From the NCBI RefSeq assembly GCF_013185195.1, contig NZ_JAAZWC010000025.1, positions 1 to 64,000 on the forward strand: a DNA stretch of 64,000 nt, read 5' to 3'. This DNA is from Saccharibacillus qingshengii (lineage in GTDB: Bacteria > Bacillota > Bacilli > Paenibacillales > Paenibacillaceae). The notes below the pieces were generated by a model. That model was not told the origin of the DNA. It made no database searches and saw only the letters and a program-made list of their open reading frames with translations. The translations under genes were made by a program, and so were the position numbers. Each line of letters opens with the position of its first letter. Within the stretch, counting starts at the first letter, position 1. Below, in pieces: positions 10,542-19,769 of the stretch.

Positions 10542-11330
10542 ATGACCAAATGGAAAGTAACCTGTATCCAGCACGATGTGATCTTCGGAGACCCCGAAGC
10601 CAATTATGTACGGATGGAAGAACGGATTGACCGGGCGATGCAATCGAATCCCGATGTTCTGGTGCTGCCCGAATTGTGGACGACCGGCTACGACTTGACG
10701 CGGCTGGACGAGATCGCGGACAAGGAAGCGCGGCGCACGAAAGCTTTTCTTGCAGACCTTTCACGCAGGTACCGGGTACATCTGGTCGGCGGGTCGATCG
10801 CCCAGCGTACGCCGGCAGGCGTATTCAATACGCTGCTCGTGTACGACCGCGAAGGCCTACCGGCTGCGGAGTATCGCAAAGCCCATCTGTTCAAGCTGAT
10901 GGACGAACATCTGTATCTTCAGGCGGGCGAGCAAAAAGGACTGTTCGAACTGGGCGGTGTCCGCGGAGCGGGAGTCATCTGCTACGATATCCGTTTCCCC
11001 GAATGGATCCGGGTTCATGCCGCGTCCGGTGCCGACATTCTGTTCGTTGCCGCCGAATGGCCGCTCTCCAGGCTGGCTCACTGGCGCGCGCTGTTGATCG
11101 CCCGGGCGATCGAGAATCAATGCTGGGTGGTCGCCTGCAACCGAAGCGGCAGCGATCCTTCGAACGTATTCGCGGGGCATTCGATGATTGTAGGACCGTG
11201 GGGAGAGATCGTCGCCGAAGCGGGAGAAGAAGACGAATTTTTGACCGCAGACCTCGATATGGACGAAGTGGCGAGAGCAAGAGGACGGATTCCGGTATTT
11301 GAAGACCGGAGACCGGAGCTGTACCGCTAG
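10542..11330 (+). CDS. Carbon-nitrogen hydrolase, MtnU/omega-amidase-like
   Basis: A cytosolic nitrilase-superfamily amidase of 262 residues. The Glu-Lys-Cys triad is visible as Glu44 (VLPELWTTGYD), Lys113 (YRKAHLF) and Cys148 (GVICYDIRFPEW). The length and motifs fit the omega-amidase branch that includes MtnU (YkrU), which hydrolyses 2-oxoglutaramate or 2-oxosuccinamate; the former arises in methionine salvage. The start follows GGAGG. It shares its upstream region with the SAM-I riboswitch promoter, which fires the other way, so a methionine-related role is suggested by position but not proven. It appears to be transcribed alone. Confidence 0.88.
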   Translation: MTKWKVTCIQHDVIFGDPEANYVRMEERIDRAMQSNPDVLVLPELWTTGYDLTRLDEIADKEARRTKAFLADLSRRYRVHLVGGSIAQRTPAGVFNTLLVYDREGLPAAEYRKAHLFKLMDEHLYLQAGEQKGLFELGGVRGAGVICYDIRFPEWIRVHAASGADILFVAAEWPLSRLAHWRALLIARAIENQCWVVACNRSGSDPSNVFAGHSMIVGPWGEIVAEAGEEDEFLTADLDMDEVARARGRIPVFEDRRPELYR

Positions 11331-11408
11331 CCGCTTGTCCCGATAGACAAAAGCGTGCGGGCAGCTCCGGTCTCCGGTGCCAAATGGAGCGGTTGGAATC
11401 GACGGGAT

Positions 11409-12506
11409 TCAGACCTTGATCTTGCGACCTTTCCAGCTTACGGAGTGGAACACGTTCACTCTAATGAACGAATACAAATAGATGCCTACGAAAAACGAGA
11501 ACCAGATCGGATGAATCGCAAAAACCGCTTTTTTGAAATTGCCGATCCGGCCGGCAAACCGGGCGGTCTGCATCGCATACAGGACATACAAGCCTCCGCT
11601 GAGCAGGATAGCGGCCGGATTCCAGGCGATCAGGGCAGAGATCAGGGCGGCCGCGGCGATGAAACTGCCGGAGATCCAGAAGATGACCATGAGCATGACG
11701 ACCGGATGTGTCGACTTGGAACCGACGGCGAAACTTTTGCACCAGCCTTCGATCAGGCTGCCCAGGCCTTCCGGGTACATACGGAAAGACAAGATGCCTT
11801 TGCCGCCGAGGCAGCGGACAGGAAGATCCTGCTCCACAAACGCTTCGCCCAGCGCCAGATCGTCCATGATCGCGCCTTCGATTTTTTTGTGTCCCCCGGA
11901 CAAAAAGTAATCGTCGCGATTGCACAAAATACACGGACCAAACGAACCGGCCGTTTTAAACCGCGAACCCCAAAGGGTGAACAGATTCATGCCGACCACG
12001 ACGATGATATTGAAAACGATCGAGATATATTCGTACAGACGCTCCACGGTATGGAAAGGTTGCAGAGCCATAATGCCCCGCGCTCCTTTTGCTTGGTAGG
12101 CATGCAGCAGATGGCTTAATCCGTCCTCGCTTTCAAACTGGGTATCGGCGTCCAAGAACAATAACCAGCTTCCGGTGGCCTGCTCGGCTCCATACCAGCA
12201 GGCCGACGATTTGCCCGACCCGTCGTTTTGAAGCACCTTTGCCCCGAAGCTTTCCGCAACGGCGGCCGTCTTGTCCGATGAATCGTCGTCCACCACCAGA
12301 ATTTCGTAGGCCGTGAACCGCTGCTCCTGCAGCGACTTCAGCAGGGGCAGGATTCTGCGCTCTTCGTTTCTGGCCGGAATAATGATGGACAGAAAAGGTA
12401 GGCCGGCCGCCGATCCGGAAGAGGAGACCGGGATCGGCAGCGACCAGAATACCAGGCAGCCGGCGATCACGGCCGCAAGTCCAATCGCCAGTTTAATGAA
12501 GTCCAA
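11409..12506 (-). CDS. crtQ: Glycosyltransferase of the carotenoid operon (CrtQ-like)
   Basis: A family-2 glycosyltransferase of about 365 residues. In the staphyloxanthin pathway CrtQ attaches glucose to 4,4'-diaponeurosporenoate at the membrane. An N-terminal membrane segment (about 5-25) precedes the GT-A domain, with FLSIIIPARNEE, the VVDDDSSDKT nucleotide site and the DAD motif at residues 119-121 (FLDADTQFE). Several hydrophobic segments near the C-terminus are typical of this membrane-bound group. The start appears to be TTG; the true start could lie a few codons away. It is the last gene of the minus-strand crt operon, 45 bases after crtN. Assignment rests on family resemblance plus context. 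Confidence 0.87.
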   Translation of the reverse strand: MDFIKLAIGLAAVIAGCLVFWSLPIPVSSSGSAAGLPFLSIIIPARNEERRILPLLKSLQEQRFTAYEILVVDDDSSDKTAAVAESFGAKVLQNDGSGKSSACWYGAEQATGSWLLFLDADTQFESEDGLSHLLHAYQAKGARGIMALQPFHTVERLYEYISIVFNIIVVVGMNLFTLWGSRFKTAGSFGPCILCNRDDYFLSGGHKKIEGAIMDDLALGEAFVEQDLPVRCLGGKGILSFRMYPEGLGSLIEGWCKSFAVGSKSTHPVVMLMVIFWISGSFIAAAALISALIAWNPAAILLSGGLYVLYAMQTARFAGRIGNFKKAVFAIHPIWFSFFVGIYLYSFIRVNVFHSVSWKGRKIKV

Positions 12507-12551
12507 AGCCGTTATAACATTCGCCCCCTTTTTTTATTTGATTTTCCTCGC

Positions 12552-14081
12552 TCATTTTACCGAATAATCGAACGGTTCTCCCGTATCGTCCTGGATCAAT
12601 TCCTGGGCGGCAATTCGGGCCGACAAGAGCACGATCGGGACGCCGGCGCCGGGATGCGTACTGCTTCCGGTGAAGTACAACTGTTCGCAGTCGCTCGCTT
12701 TGCTTTGCGGGCGATAATGGTTGCTTTGTTTGAGAATAGGCTGCAAGCCGAACGCGGCGCCGTTATACGCATTGAACTTCGAACTGAAATCCAGCGGCGT
12801 CGTATGCGTTTCGGCCACGATTTCATTGTCGATATTTTCAAAGCCGCGAATCTTCTTCAACTCGTTCAAAATGTACCCGCGATAATAAGAAACCGTCTCC
12901 TCGTTCCATTCGTAATTGGATTCGGCGGCGTTCGATACGGGCATCAGAATATACAATCCGTCTTTTCCTTCGGGAGCCAGGGACGGGTCGATTTTGGAAG
13001 CGATATAGACATAAAAAGAAGCGTGGGTCAGTTTTTTGCCGTCGAAAATATCGTTAAGATTCTGATCCAGGTTCTCATTGAAAATAAAATTGTGCACATG
13101 TTCGATTTCTTCGTACTTTCGGTCCATGCCGAGGTAGAGCAGGAAACAGGAACACGAATATTTCATGCTGTCGACTTTTTGATCGGTATATTTCCCTTTG
13201 GCCGGCTTGTCCTGGACCAGATTTTTGATCGCGTACGGGAAGTCCGCATTGCAAACGACATAATCCGAAGCGATGTTTTGTCCGTCCACGACAATGCCTT
13301 CCGCTTTTTGATTTTGGATAGAGATCTCCTGGACGTCTTTGCCGTAATGAACGACGCCTCCGAGTTCTTGGAAGAGCCGCTCCATCGACAAAGCCATCGT
13401 ATACATCCCGCCTTTGATAAACCACACGCCGTACAAGAACTGCAGCATGGGAATCATCGTATAAAAAGAAGGACTGGTCAGCGGAGAGATGCCGATGTAC
13501 AGCGTTTGAAAGCTGATCATCTGCCGCAGCCGTTTGTTTTTGATATATCGGCCGACGAACTTATCCGCAGTGTCGTAAGGTTTCAGTTTCAACGCTTTTT
13601 TCAGCATGGGGAGGTTATAGAATTCATTCCGTTTACGGAAAGGCCTCGGAAGAATGTAATGCTTGGCAATAATGAATTTCTGATAAATCTCATGCAGATA
13701 CCGGAAAAAGCCTGCGGTGTCTTCTTCGCTCATCGCTTCGATCGTTTGGGTCAGCTTGGTCAGGTCGGAGGAGATATCAAAAGGCTGGTCCGGAATATCG
13801 CTGAAATAAGCCCGGTAAATCGGATCCAGCCGCTGCATGGGAATGTAATCGTCCGGATTGCGGCCGCACACTTCGAAGACTTCCCGGTAGAGTTCCGGCA
13901 GCATCACGATGCTTGGCCCCAGATCGAATTTGTATCCGCCGTCCAGCTCGATCCGGTTCATCTTGCCTCCGGGCGTCAATCCTTTTTCATAGATTTCCAC
14001 CCGATAACCCGCATGCTGCAGCCGGATGGCCGTGGCAAGCCCTGCTACCCCCCCTCCAACGACAATCACCTTTTTACTCAT
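12552..14081 (-). CDS. crtN: 4,4'-diapophytoene desaturase (CrtN)
   Basis: An FAD-dependent desaturase of about 509 residues that introduces double bases of conjugation into the C30 precursor 4,4'-diapophytoene, giving diaponeurosporene. The N-terminal FAD motif is VVGGGVAGLATAI. Further segments match staphylococcal CrtN closely: FDLGPSIVMLPELY, FQTLYIGISPLTSPS, FIKGGMY, and the C-terminal FTGSSTHPGAGVPIVLLSA. Two in-frame starts exist; GAGGG lies six bases before the ATG at 14081, so that one is chosen over 14099. It lies between aldH and crtQ in the operon. No diapophytoene synthase gene (crtM) is present in the window, so its substrate must come from elsewhere. Confidence 0.94.
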   Translation of the reverse strand: MSKKVIVVGGGVAGLATAIRLQHAGYRVEIYEKGLTPGGKMNRIELDGGYKFDLGPSIVMLPELYREVFEVCGRNPDDYIPMQRLDPIYRAYFSDIPDQPFDISSDLTKLTQTIEAMSEEDTAGFFRYLHEIYQKFIIAKHYILPRPFRKRNEFYNLPMLKKALKLKPYDTADKFVGRYIKNKRLRQMISFQTLYIGISPLTSPSFYTMIPMLQFLYGVWFIKGGMYTMALSMERLFQELGGVVHYGKDVQEISIQNQKAEGIVVDGQNIASDYVVCNADFPYAIKNLVQDKPAKGKYTDQKVDSMKYSCSCFLLYLGMDRKYEEIEHVHNFIFNENLDQNLNDIFDGKKLTHASFYVYIASKIDPSLAPEGKDGLYILMPVSNAAESNYEWNEETVSYYRGYILNELKKIRGFENIDNEIVAETHTTPLDFSSKFNAYNGAAFGLQPILKQSNHYRPQSKASDCEQLYFTGSSTHPGAGVPIVLLSARIAAQELIQDDTGEPFDYSVK

Positions 14082-14123
14082 GCAAACCCTCATTTCCATC
14101 CTGTATTTGCTTCATTGCTGTGA

Positions 14124-15521
14124 TTACAGAAGCCATTTTCTCAACTTTTTTAATGCGCTGCGGTTTGTATCGGAGTACGGCGGGAATTTCCCTTGAAAAC
14201 GCAGGTAATGGTAAGTTTGAACCTTCGTTTTCTCATAACTGAAAGCCAGAAAGCCGGCTTTGCCGTGATAAGCGCCGTATCCGCTTCGGCCGACCCCTCC
14301 AAAGGCGATATGGGGACTCGCGGCATGATGGATCACTTGATTGACGCTGACCGTCGAGGAGCGCATATAGTCGTTGAACCGCTGGATTCGATCGTTGTTC
14401 GTACTGAAGATATATCCGGTAAGCGCATCGCGCTGAAGACAGCCTGACGATAGCAAAGACTCCAAATCGGTATAGGGAATGACCGGAAGAACCGGCCCGA
14501 AAATTTCTTCTTCCAACACCGGACTGCCCGGCTCCATATCCGTCAGCACGGTCGGCGCGACAAATCGGTCGGATCGATCATTCGTACCGCCATGTCTGAC
14601 CGTACCCTGACCGATAAATTCGACCACTTTCTGAAAATGGGCCTCGGTACAGATCCGGCCGTAATCCGCGCTTGTCTGAGGCTGCTCGCCGTAGAAAGCG
14701 GACAGCGAAGCGGAGATTTCATCCAGCGTTTGTTCGTACACGGACCGATGGACGTACAGCGTATCCGGCGCGATACAGGTCTGACCGGCATTCAGAAATT
14801 TGCCCCAGACGATGTCTCTTACGGCAGCCGCGGAAAAGCCCGTTTCGTCCAGAATGCACGGGTTTTTACCGCCGAGTTCAAGGATCACCGGCGTCAAATG
14901 TTTGGCTGCCTGCTCGGCCACGGCTTTCCCGGTGGTGCCGCTGCCCGTGAAAAAGATCAAGTCGAAGGGAGCCGAGGTGAGGCGGCTTGCGGTCCGGGCA
15001 TCCCCCGTCACCACGTAGAGCTGTTCGGGAGGGAACGTTTGATTGATCGCTTCTTGAAGCAGCTCGGCCGATGCCGGCGCGGATTCGGACGGCTTGATGA
15101 CGCAGGAATTCCCGGCCGCAAGGGCTCCGATCACCGGCATCAGGGTAAGCTGAACCGGATAATTCCACGATCCGATGACCAGGACACTTCCATGCGGCTG
15201 CCTTTTTTTGCGGAGCACTTCGACGGAGCCCAACTTGAGGTGCCGCGAGCTCTTGGGCCGGTTCCACTTGTCGAGGTGTTTGCAGACGTAATCGATCTCA
15301 TTCAACAGCACGGCGATCTCGGACGAAAAAGACTCGAACGCCGGTTTGCCCAAGTCCGAATACAGGGCATCGGTAAATTCTTTTTCCCGCTCCACCAGAA
15401 TCTTTTTCAGCTGGATCAGCTGCTTTTTGCGCATCTCGCCGGAAGGAACCCCTTTGGATAACCGTTCTTCCCTCTGCCTTTCCGGTAAACTCTCCAGCAA
15501 AGGGTATTCATTTTCCGGCAT
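14124..15521 (-). CDS. aldH: Aldehyde dehydrogenase of the carotenoid operon (AldH/CrtNc-like)
   Basis: An NAD(P)-dependent aldehyde dehydrogenase of 465 residues, in the class 3 size range. Glu215 in ELGGKNPC and the nucleophile Cys249 in NAGQTCIAPD are present, and the cofactor site reads FTGSGTTGKAV. The C-terminal end is hydrophobic and basic, as in membrane-associated fatty aldehyde dehydrogenases. It starts 14 bases inside the end of crtP, so the two are translationally coupled. In staphyloxanthin synthesis this step oxidises 4,4'-diaponeurosporenal to the acid; position between crtP and crtN strongly suggests the same job here. Confidence 0.93.
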   Translation of the reverse strand: MPENEYPLLESLPERQREERLSKGVPSGEMRKKQLIQLKKILVEREKEFTDALYSDLGKPAFESFSSEIAVLLNEIDYVCKHLDKWNRPKSSRHLKLGSVEVLRKKRQPHGSVLVIGSWNYPVQLTLMPVIGALAAGNSCVIKPSESAPASAELLQEAINQTFPPEQLYVVTGDARTASRLTSAPFDLIFFTGSGTTGKAVAEQAAKHLTPVILELGGKNPCILDETGFSAAAVRDIVWGKFLNAGQTCIAPDTLYVHRSVYEQTLDEISASLSAFYGEQPQTSADYGRICTEAHFQKVVEFIGQGTVRHGGTNDRSDRFVAPTVLTDMEPGSPVLEEEIFGPVLPVIPYTDLESLLSSGCLQRDALTGYIFSTNNDRIQRFNDYMRSSTVSVNQVIHHAASPHIAFGGVGRSGYGAYHGKAGFLAFSYEKTKVQTYHYLRFQGKFPPYSDTNRSALKKLRKWLL

Positions 15522-17016
15522 GGGCGGAATCCCTTTGCACGATTTTTTGGCTGACCAGTTGGCCGCTCAGCGTGACCATAGGCATGCCGCCTCCCGGGTT
15601 TACGGTTCCGCCTACGAAATACAAATTGTTATAACGTTCACTTTGTTTCGGATGCTTGAAGCCTTTGTTTTTTTTGCGATCGGACAAGGTTCCATAGATG
15701 GCGCCCCGATCCGAACCGTACATCTGTCTGATCTTGTCCGGCGTCCAGACATCTTTGGTGACGATATTGGCCCGCAAATCGTCCAGACCCATTCTCTCGA
15801 GCTTCATCAGGGTCCGCTCGGCAAATTGTTCGTATTCCTGCGGGGTAATCGGTTTCTGGTCTTGAATATAAGGAATATGCGGCAGCACTTTGATGTTTTC
15901 GTATCCTTCCGGAGCCTGTGACGGGTCCGTCTTGTTGACGTTGACCAGATAAATCACCGGATCCTCCGGCAGTTTGTGCTGGTGGAAGATGGACTGCATC
16001 TGCTGCTTCATATTTTCCGCGAAAAAGAAGTTGTGGTGGCGAAGCTGCGGGTAGCTTTTTTTTACGCCCAAATGCATAACGAGACCGGAGCTGGCCGGTT
16101 TGAATTTTTTCTTTAATTTTTCCATATAAGCGCTGTCTTCTCCCAGCAGTCGTTCGTAGACCGGGATGACTTCCATATTGGAAACGTAATAATCCGCGGT
16201 TAACCGCGATCCGTCTTCCAGCAGGGCTCCCGTGATTTCGCCGTTCTTCTTTTCAAGCTTGGCGATCGATTTGCCGAGGTGGAAATGAACGCCCGCTTCT
16301 TCGGCCAGCTTCACCAAACCGTCGGCCAGTTTATTCAAGCCGCCGGGTACATACCAGACTCCCTGGTCATGCTGCATGTAGATCATCATATTCAGCACGG
16401 CCGGGGCGTCGTAGGGAGACGAACCCACGTACTTGATAAAGTAGGACAGCATATCGCTGAACTGTTTATTGCTGATCCGTTTGTCGATGGCTCCGCGGAC
16501 GGTAGACAGCAGATCGAAGTTTCTCAAAGCGGCAAACAGGGTCGTATGTTTCATGATTTCCCGGGTCGTATCGACGCCATGCTTGAAGTAGGTCTGATCC
16601 GTCATATCGTAAAGCTTTTTGGAATAGAGAAGGAGGTCCTGATACTCGCGCATGTCTTTTTCGCTCAAGGAAGAATTCTGCTCCTGCATTTCCTGGAGAT
16701 CTTCGTATAAGTCGATGATATTGCCGTCAGGGAAAAAGGACCGCCATTGATGATCCAGCTTCTCGATCGGAACGTAGTCCTGCATGGATTTGCCGCTCGC
16801 CGTAAACAGCTTTTCAAAAACCCAGGGCATCGTCAGGATAGAAGGTCCCAAATCAAAACCGAAACCGTCCTGGTCCAGCCGGTTCAGCTTGCCGCCGATA
16901 TGATTGTTTTTCTCATACAAAGAAACCTCGTATCCGGCTTGTGCCAATGAAATCGCAGCCGACAATCCTCCAAGTCCGCCGCCGATCACCAATATCTTTT
17001 TGTTTGTCGTTTTCAC
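15508..17016 (-). CDS. crtP: Diaponeurosporene/diapolycopene oxygenase (CrtP)
   Basis: An FAD-dependent terminal oxidase of 502 residues, homologous to CrtN but with CrtP signatures. It oxidises the end methyl group of 4,4'-diaponeurosporene to the aldehyde. Visible motifs are VIGGGLGGLSAAISLAQAGY, FGFDLGPSILTMPW, HQWRSFFPDG, FIKYVGSSPYDAPAVLNMM and FVGGTVNPGGGMPMVTLSG, each close to staphylococcal CrtP. Translation begins at a GTG preceded by AAGGAG. It follows the esterase gene by 57 bases and overlaps aldH by 14 bases. Product spectrum (aldehyde on one or both ends) cannot be told from sequence. Confidence 0.94.
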   Translation of the reverse strand: MKTTNKKILVIGGGLGGLSAAISLAQAGYEVSLYEKNNHIGGKLNRLDQDGFGFDLGPSILTMPWVFEKLFTASGKSMQDYVPIEKLDHQWRSFFPDGNIIDLYEDLQEMQEQNSSLSEKDMREYQDLLLYSKKLYDMTDQTYFKHGVDTTREIMKHTTLFAALRNFDLLSTVRGAIDKRISNKQFSDMLSYFIKYVGSSPYDAPAVLNMMIYMQHDQGVWYVPGGLNKLADGLVKLAEEAGVHFHLGKSIAKLEKKNGEITGALLEDGSRLTADYYVSNMEVIPVYERLLGEDSAYMEKLKKKFKPASSGLVMHLGVKKSYPQLRHHNFFFAENMKQQMQSIFHQHKLPEDPVIYLVNVNKTDPSQAPEGYENIKVLPHIPYIQDQKPITPQEYEQFAERTLMKLERMGLDDLRANIVTKDVWTPDKIRQMYGSDRGAIYGTLSDRKKNKGFKHPKQSERYNNLYFVGGTVNPGGGMPMVTLSGQLVSQKIVQRDSAHAGK

Positions 17017-17073
17017 TTGTCGGTTTGCTCCTTCTTATCGATCCAAAATGGGTTTCATTCTTGCGCCAAGCCG

Positions 17074-17973
17074 TTACGGGCCTTCGATTGATTTTCCTGC
17101 CGCTTCCCTGATGGCGGATGCGACCCTTTGCCAGGCTTCTTCCGCTTTTTCTTTGGGACCGAAGTGCGTAAAAGAGTGTTTGCAGTCTTTGAATACTTTC
17201 GACTCGACCTCGACTCCGGCTTCTGTCAGTTTCTTCGCATAATATTCCGCTTCCGGTCTGAATGCATCGTCCTCCGCGATGAGAATAAGAGCCGGAGCCA
17301 AGCGGTCGCTTAGGGCGGCGCGAACCGGAGAAGCGAGAGGATGCTCCGCCTGGCCTTTGCCCGGTACGTAGCATAGATTCAGAAAATGGGCGACCTGGGG
17401 ATATCGGGCACGCCACTTATCCGTTTCCGGTTTATCCGCATACGGCGTGGCAAAATCCAGCATCGGGCAGGACAGCACCTGAAGCAGCGGCTGCCGTTCT
17501 TTTTTTTCTTCCAGATACAGACAGAGAGCAGCGGCCAGATTGGCGCCTGAACTTTGTCCGCCGACCATGATTTTCGCCGCGTCGATATTCAATTCGCCGG
17601 CGTTCTGCTTCAGCCACCGAAACACTTCGTAGACTTGTTCAAGCGGTCTTGGAAAAGGATACTCCGGCGCTTTTGCATAATCCACGTTCACGACGACGCA
17701 GCCGGTCCGGTTGGCCAGGTAGCGGCAGTAGGGATCGTCCATTTCCTTTTCATGCATAATAAAAGCCCCGCCATGAAAATTCACGTAAACCGGAAACTTC
17801 TTCGCTTCGGCCTGCAGGGGATAGTAGAGGGAGAGATCCACAGGTTTTACGGATGTATCGACCTGCCGCTCTTTTTTCTCTTTCACCGGTTCAACAAGGA
17901 GCATAGGCCGCTTTTTGGCCTGATTGGGCAGGAGGCGCATCAGCTTTGCCGTGATAAGGGTGAACACTCGCAT
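17074..17973 (-). CDS. Alpha/beta hydrolase, HSL-type esterase
   Basis: An esterase or lipase-like protein of 299 residues in the hormone-sensitive-lipase group. The oxyanion motif HGGA is at residues 67-70 (VNFHGGAFI) and the nucleophile elbow GGQSSG has Ser141. The acid and base fit EDDAFRPEAE and CKHSFTHFG. The first 20 residues are moderately hydrophobic. It is the promoter-proximal gene of the crt operon, just before crtP. Staphylococcal clusters have no such gene; here it may process an acyl or sugar ester of the carotenoid, or compensate for the absent acyltransferase CrtO, but this is inference. Confidence 0.88.
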   Translation of the reverse strand: MRVFTLITAKLMRLLPNQAKKRPMLLVEPVKEKKERQVDTSVKPVDLSLYYPLQAEAKKFPVYVNFHGGAFIMHEKEMDDPYCRYLANRTGCVVVNVDYAKAPEYPFPRPLEQVYEVFRWLKQNAGELNIDAAKIMVGGQSSGANLAAALCLYLEEKKERQPLLQVLSCPMLDFATPYADKPETDKWRARYPQVAHFLNLCYVPGKGQAEHPLASPVRAALSDRLAPALILIAEDDAFRPEAEYYAKKLTEAGVEVESKVFKDCKHSFTHFGPKEKAEEAWQRVASAIREAAGKSIEGP

Positions 17974-18150
17974 AACCTCGCTTTACCGTTGAACTTGAAT
18001 AAAGCCTATGTATACGCCAGTCATGATTATTGTTACCCGTAAACGAACGCGGCGGCTACAGAACTTGATAACTTCCTCAAAAAAGTTTTGTTCTTGGGCA
18101 GGATAAGTCCCTTTTCATTCCGAAACGATCTGCGATTCGCGATAAGAAGA

Positions 18151-18190
18151 AAGACGCCCGACTTTTTCTTAGTGAAGTCGGGCGTCTTTA
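18151..18190. terminator. Terminator for mqnB-mqnD (bidirectional)
   Basis: A perfect 14-bp stem, AAGACGCCCGACTT against AAGTCGGGCGTCTT, has a 10-nt loop. It lies 40 bases past the mqnD stop and about 180 bases upstream of the crt operon. Confidence 0.85.
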
Positions 18191-18231
18191 TCGGTTGGCA
18201 TGGAGCGGGTCCTTATTAGGATGAATCGGGA

Positions 18232-19071
18232 TCAATAGCCGGGTTCAAGCAGCTTCTCGTCAAAAGAAGGCACCAGGCCTTCGCGGGCGGCGCGGACCAG
18301 CAGCGAACGGATCGCCGCATAGCCGTCTTCGCCCAGATCGGCCGTGAACTCGTTAACATACAGTTCGATATGCGAATCGGCGACGGCCGAATCCATCTCC
18401 TGCGCGTGCTCCAGCACATAAGCGCGCGAGGCTTCGGGATGGGCCCAGGCGTATTCGACGGAAGCGCGTACCCACTGCGCGACGGAGCGGGCATCCACGC
18501 TGCCGCGTTTGGCGATAATCGCGCCGAGCGGAATCGGCAGTCCGGTATCGCTTTCCCACCAGTCGCCGAGATCGGCGAGCTTGTGCAGGCCGTAGTTCTG
18601 ATAAGTGAAGCGCGCTTCATGAATCACAAGGCCCGCATCGATCTCGCCGCTCTGCACAGCCGGCATGATCTTGTCGAACGGCATGACCACGACTTCGCCA
18701 ATCCCGCCCGGAATGGCTTGAGCCGCCCATAAGCGGAACAGCAGGTAGGCGGTCGAGCGCTCGCTCGGTACGGCAATACGCTTGCCGGACAGATCGCCCG
18801 GCGCGGCGGCGCCCTGGGTCAGCACAAGCGGTCCGCAGCCGCGGCCGAGCGCTCCGCCGCACGGAATGAGCGAGTACTCCTGCAGAACCCAAGGCAGGGC
18901 GGCATAGGAGATCTTCATGACTTCCGGACCTTCGCCTGCGGCGGCCCAGTTGTTGGTGATATCGATATCGGCATAGGCGATTTCAAGTTCCGGTGCGCCT
19001 TCGATCAGGCCGTGCGCCAGGGCATGAAACACGAATGTGTCGTTGGGACAGGGGGAAAATGCGATCTTCAA
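18232..19071 (-). CDS. mqnD: 1,4-dihydroxy-6-naphthoate synthase (MqnD)
   Basis: Cleaves cyclic dehypoxanthine futalosine to 1,4-dihydroxy-6-naphthoate in the futalosine route to menaquinone. It has 279 residues and the two-lobed periplasmic-binding-protein fold typical of MqnA/MqnD, without a signal peptide. The N-terminus has the MqnD signature FSPCPNDTFVFHAL; ITNNWAAAG, KISYAALP and GALGRGCGPLV follow. Its ATG overlaps the stop of mqnB by four bases (ATGA), so the two are coupled. The other genes of the route (mqnA, mqnC, mqnE) are not in this window. Confidence 0.93.
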   Translation of the reverse strand: MKIAFSPCPNDTFVFHALAHGLIEGAPELEIAYADIDITNNWAAAGEGPEVMKISYAALPWVLQEYSLIPCGGALGRGCGPLVLTQGAAAPGDLSGKRIAVPSERSTAYLLFRLWAAQAIPGGIGEVVVMPFDKIMPAVQSGEIDAGLVIHEARFTYQNYGLHKLADLGDWWESDTGLPIPLGAIIAKRGSVDARSVAQWVRASVEYAWAHPEASRAYVLEHAQEMDSAVADSHIELYVNEFTADLGEDGYAAIRSLLVRAAREGLVPSFDEKLLEPGY

Positions 19072-19769
19072 GCGAAAAACACCTCCGGTAATAGTGAACT
19101 TGCCGTGCGAAGCGCGCCGAGCGCTTCGCCGATCTTCCAGGCAGCGCGGTCGCGGGGACCGACCGCGTTCGAGATTGCCCGCAGCTCCAGCGCGGGCAGC
19201 CCGAACTGCCGGGCGGCCTCCGCGACGCCGAAGCCTTCCATGCCTTCGGCCGCCGCGCCGGGCACGCGCGCGGCCAGCGCCTGCGCGCCCTCAAGCGTGC
19301 CGGTCGTCGTCGCGACCGTCAGCACCGGGCCGAGGCGCGCCTCGAGGCCGGCGCCGCTAAGCGCGCCGGCCAAAGCGGCCGAGACGCCGGACTCGGCCGG
19401 AATCACGGACGAGCCGAAGCCCAGCTCGTCCACGGAAATAAAGCCGTCCGGGCTGTCCGAGCCCAGGTCGGCCGCAATCATGCGGCTCGCGACAACAAGC
19501 GAGCCGATCTCCGCCGTGCCGGCGAATCCTCCGGCGATGCCGGCACTGACCACGCGCAGGTAGTGTCCGCGCGCGAGAGCGGCGGCGGTGCCCGCCGCCG
19601 CTGCCGCCGTGCCGACGCCGGCGGCGATCACGTCGAAGCGGGGATCGTCCGCGATTCCTTCGAGAACCGCCAGGCGTTCGGCTTCGACGGCCGTGACGAT
19701 AAGGACTTTCGGGGCGGATCGAACGAACGGATCCGCGGGCTGCCGGCCTTGTGGATTCGGCTGGTGCAT
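19068..19769 (-). CDS. mqnB: Futalosine hydrolase (MqnB)
   Basis: A nucleoside phosphorylase-fold hydrolase of about 233 residues that releases hypoxanthine from futalosine. The core shows KVLIVTAVEAER near the N-terminus, SAGIAGGF with EIGSLVVASRMIAADLG, and MEGFGVAEAARQFGLPALE, where Glu binds the ribose and the region recognises the base, then LRAISNAVGPRD. An ATG 36 bases upstream is open, but AAGGAG precedes the one at 19769. It is the first gene of mqnB-mqnD. Local GC is very high. The pairing with mqnD makes the assignment firm over other nucleosidases. Confidence 0.92.
   Translation of the reverse strand: MHQPNPQGRQPADPFVRSAPKVLIVTAVEAERLAVLEGIADDPRFDVIAAGVGTAAAAAGTAAALARGHYLRVVSAGIAGGFAGTAEIGSLVVASRMIAADLGSDSPDGFISVDELGFGSSVIPAESGVSAALAGALSGAGLEARLGPVLTVATTTGTLEGAQALAARVPGAAAEGMEGFGVAEAARQFGLPALELRAISNAVGPRDRAAWKIGEALGALRTASSLLPEVFFA

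Noticed and set aside
9959-10630. 223-residue plus-strand frame before the amidase gene
   Set aside because: It covers the riboswitch, promoter and terminator of the other strand and has no start signal or family resemblance.
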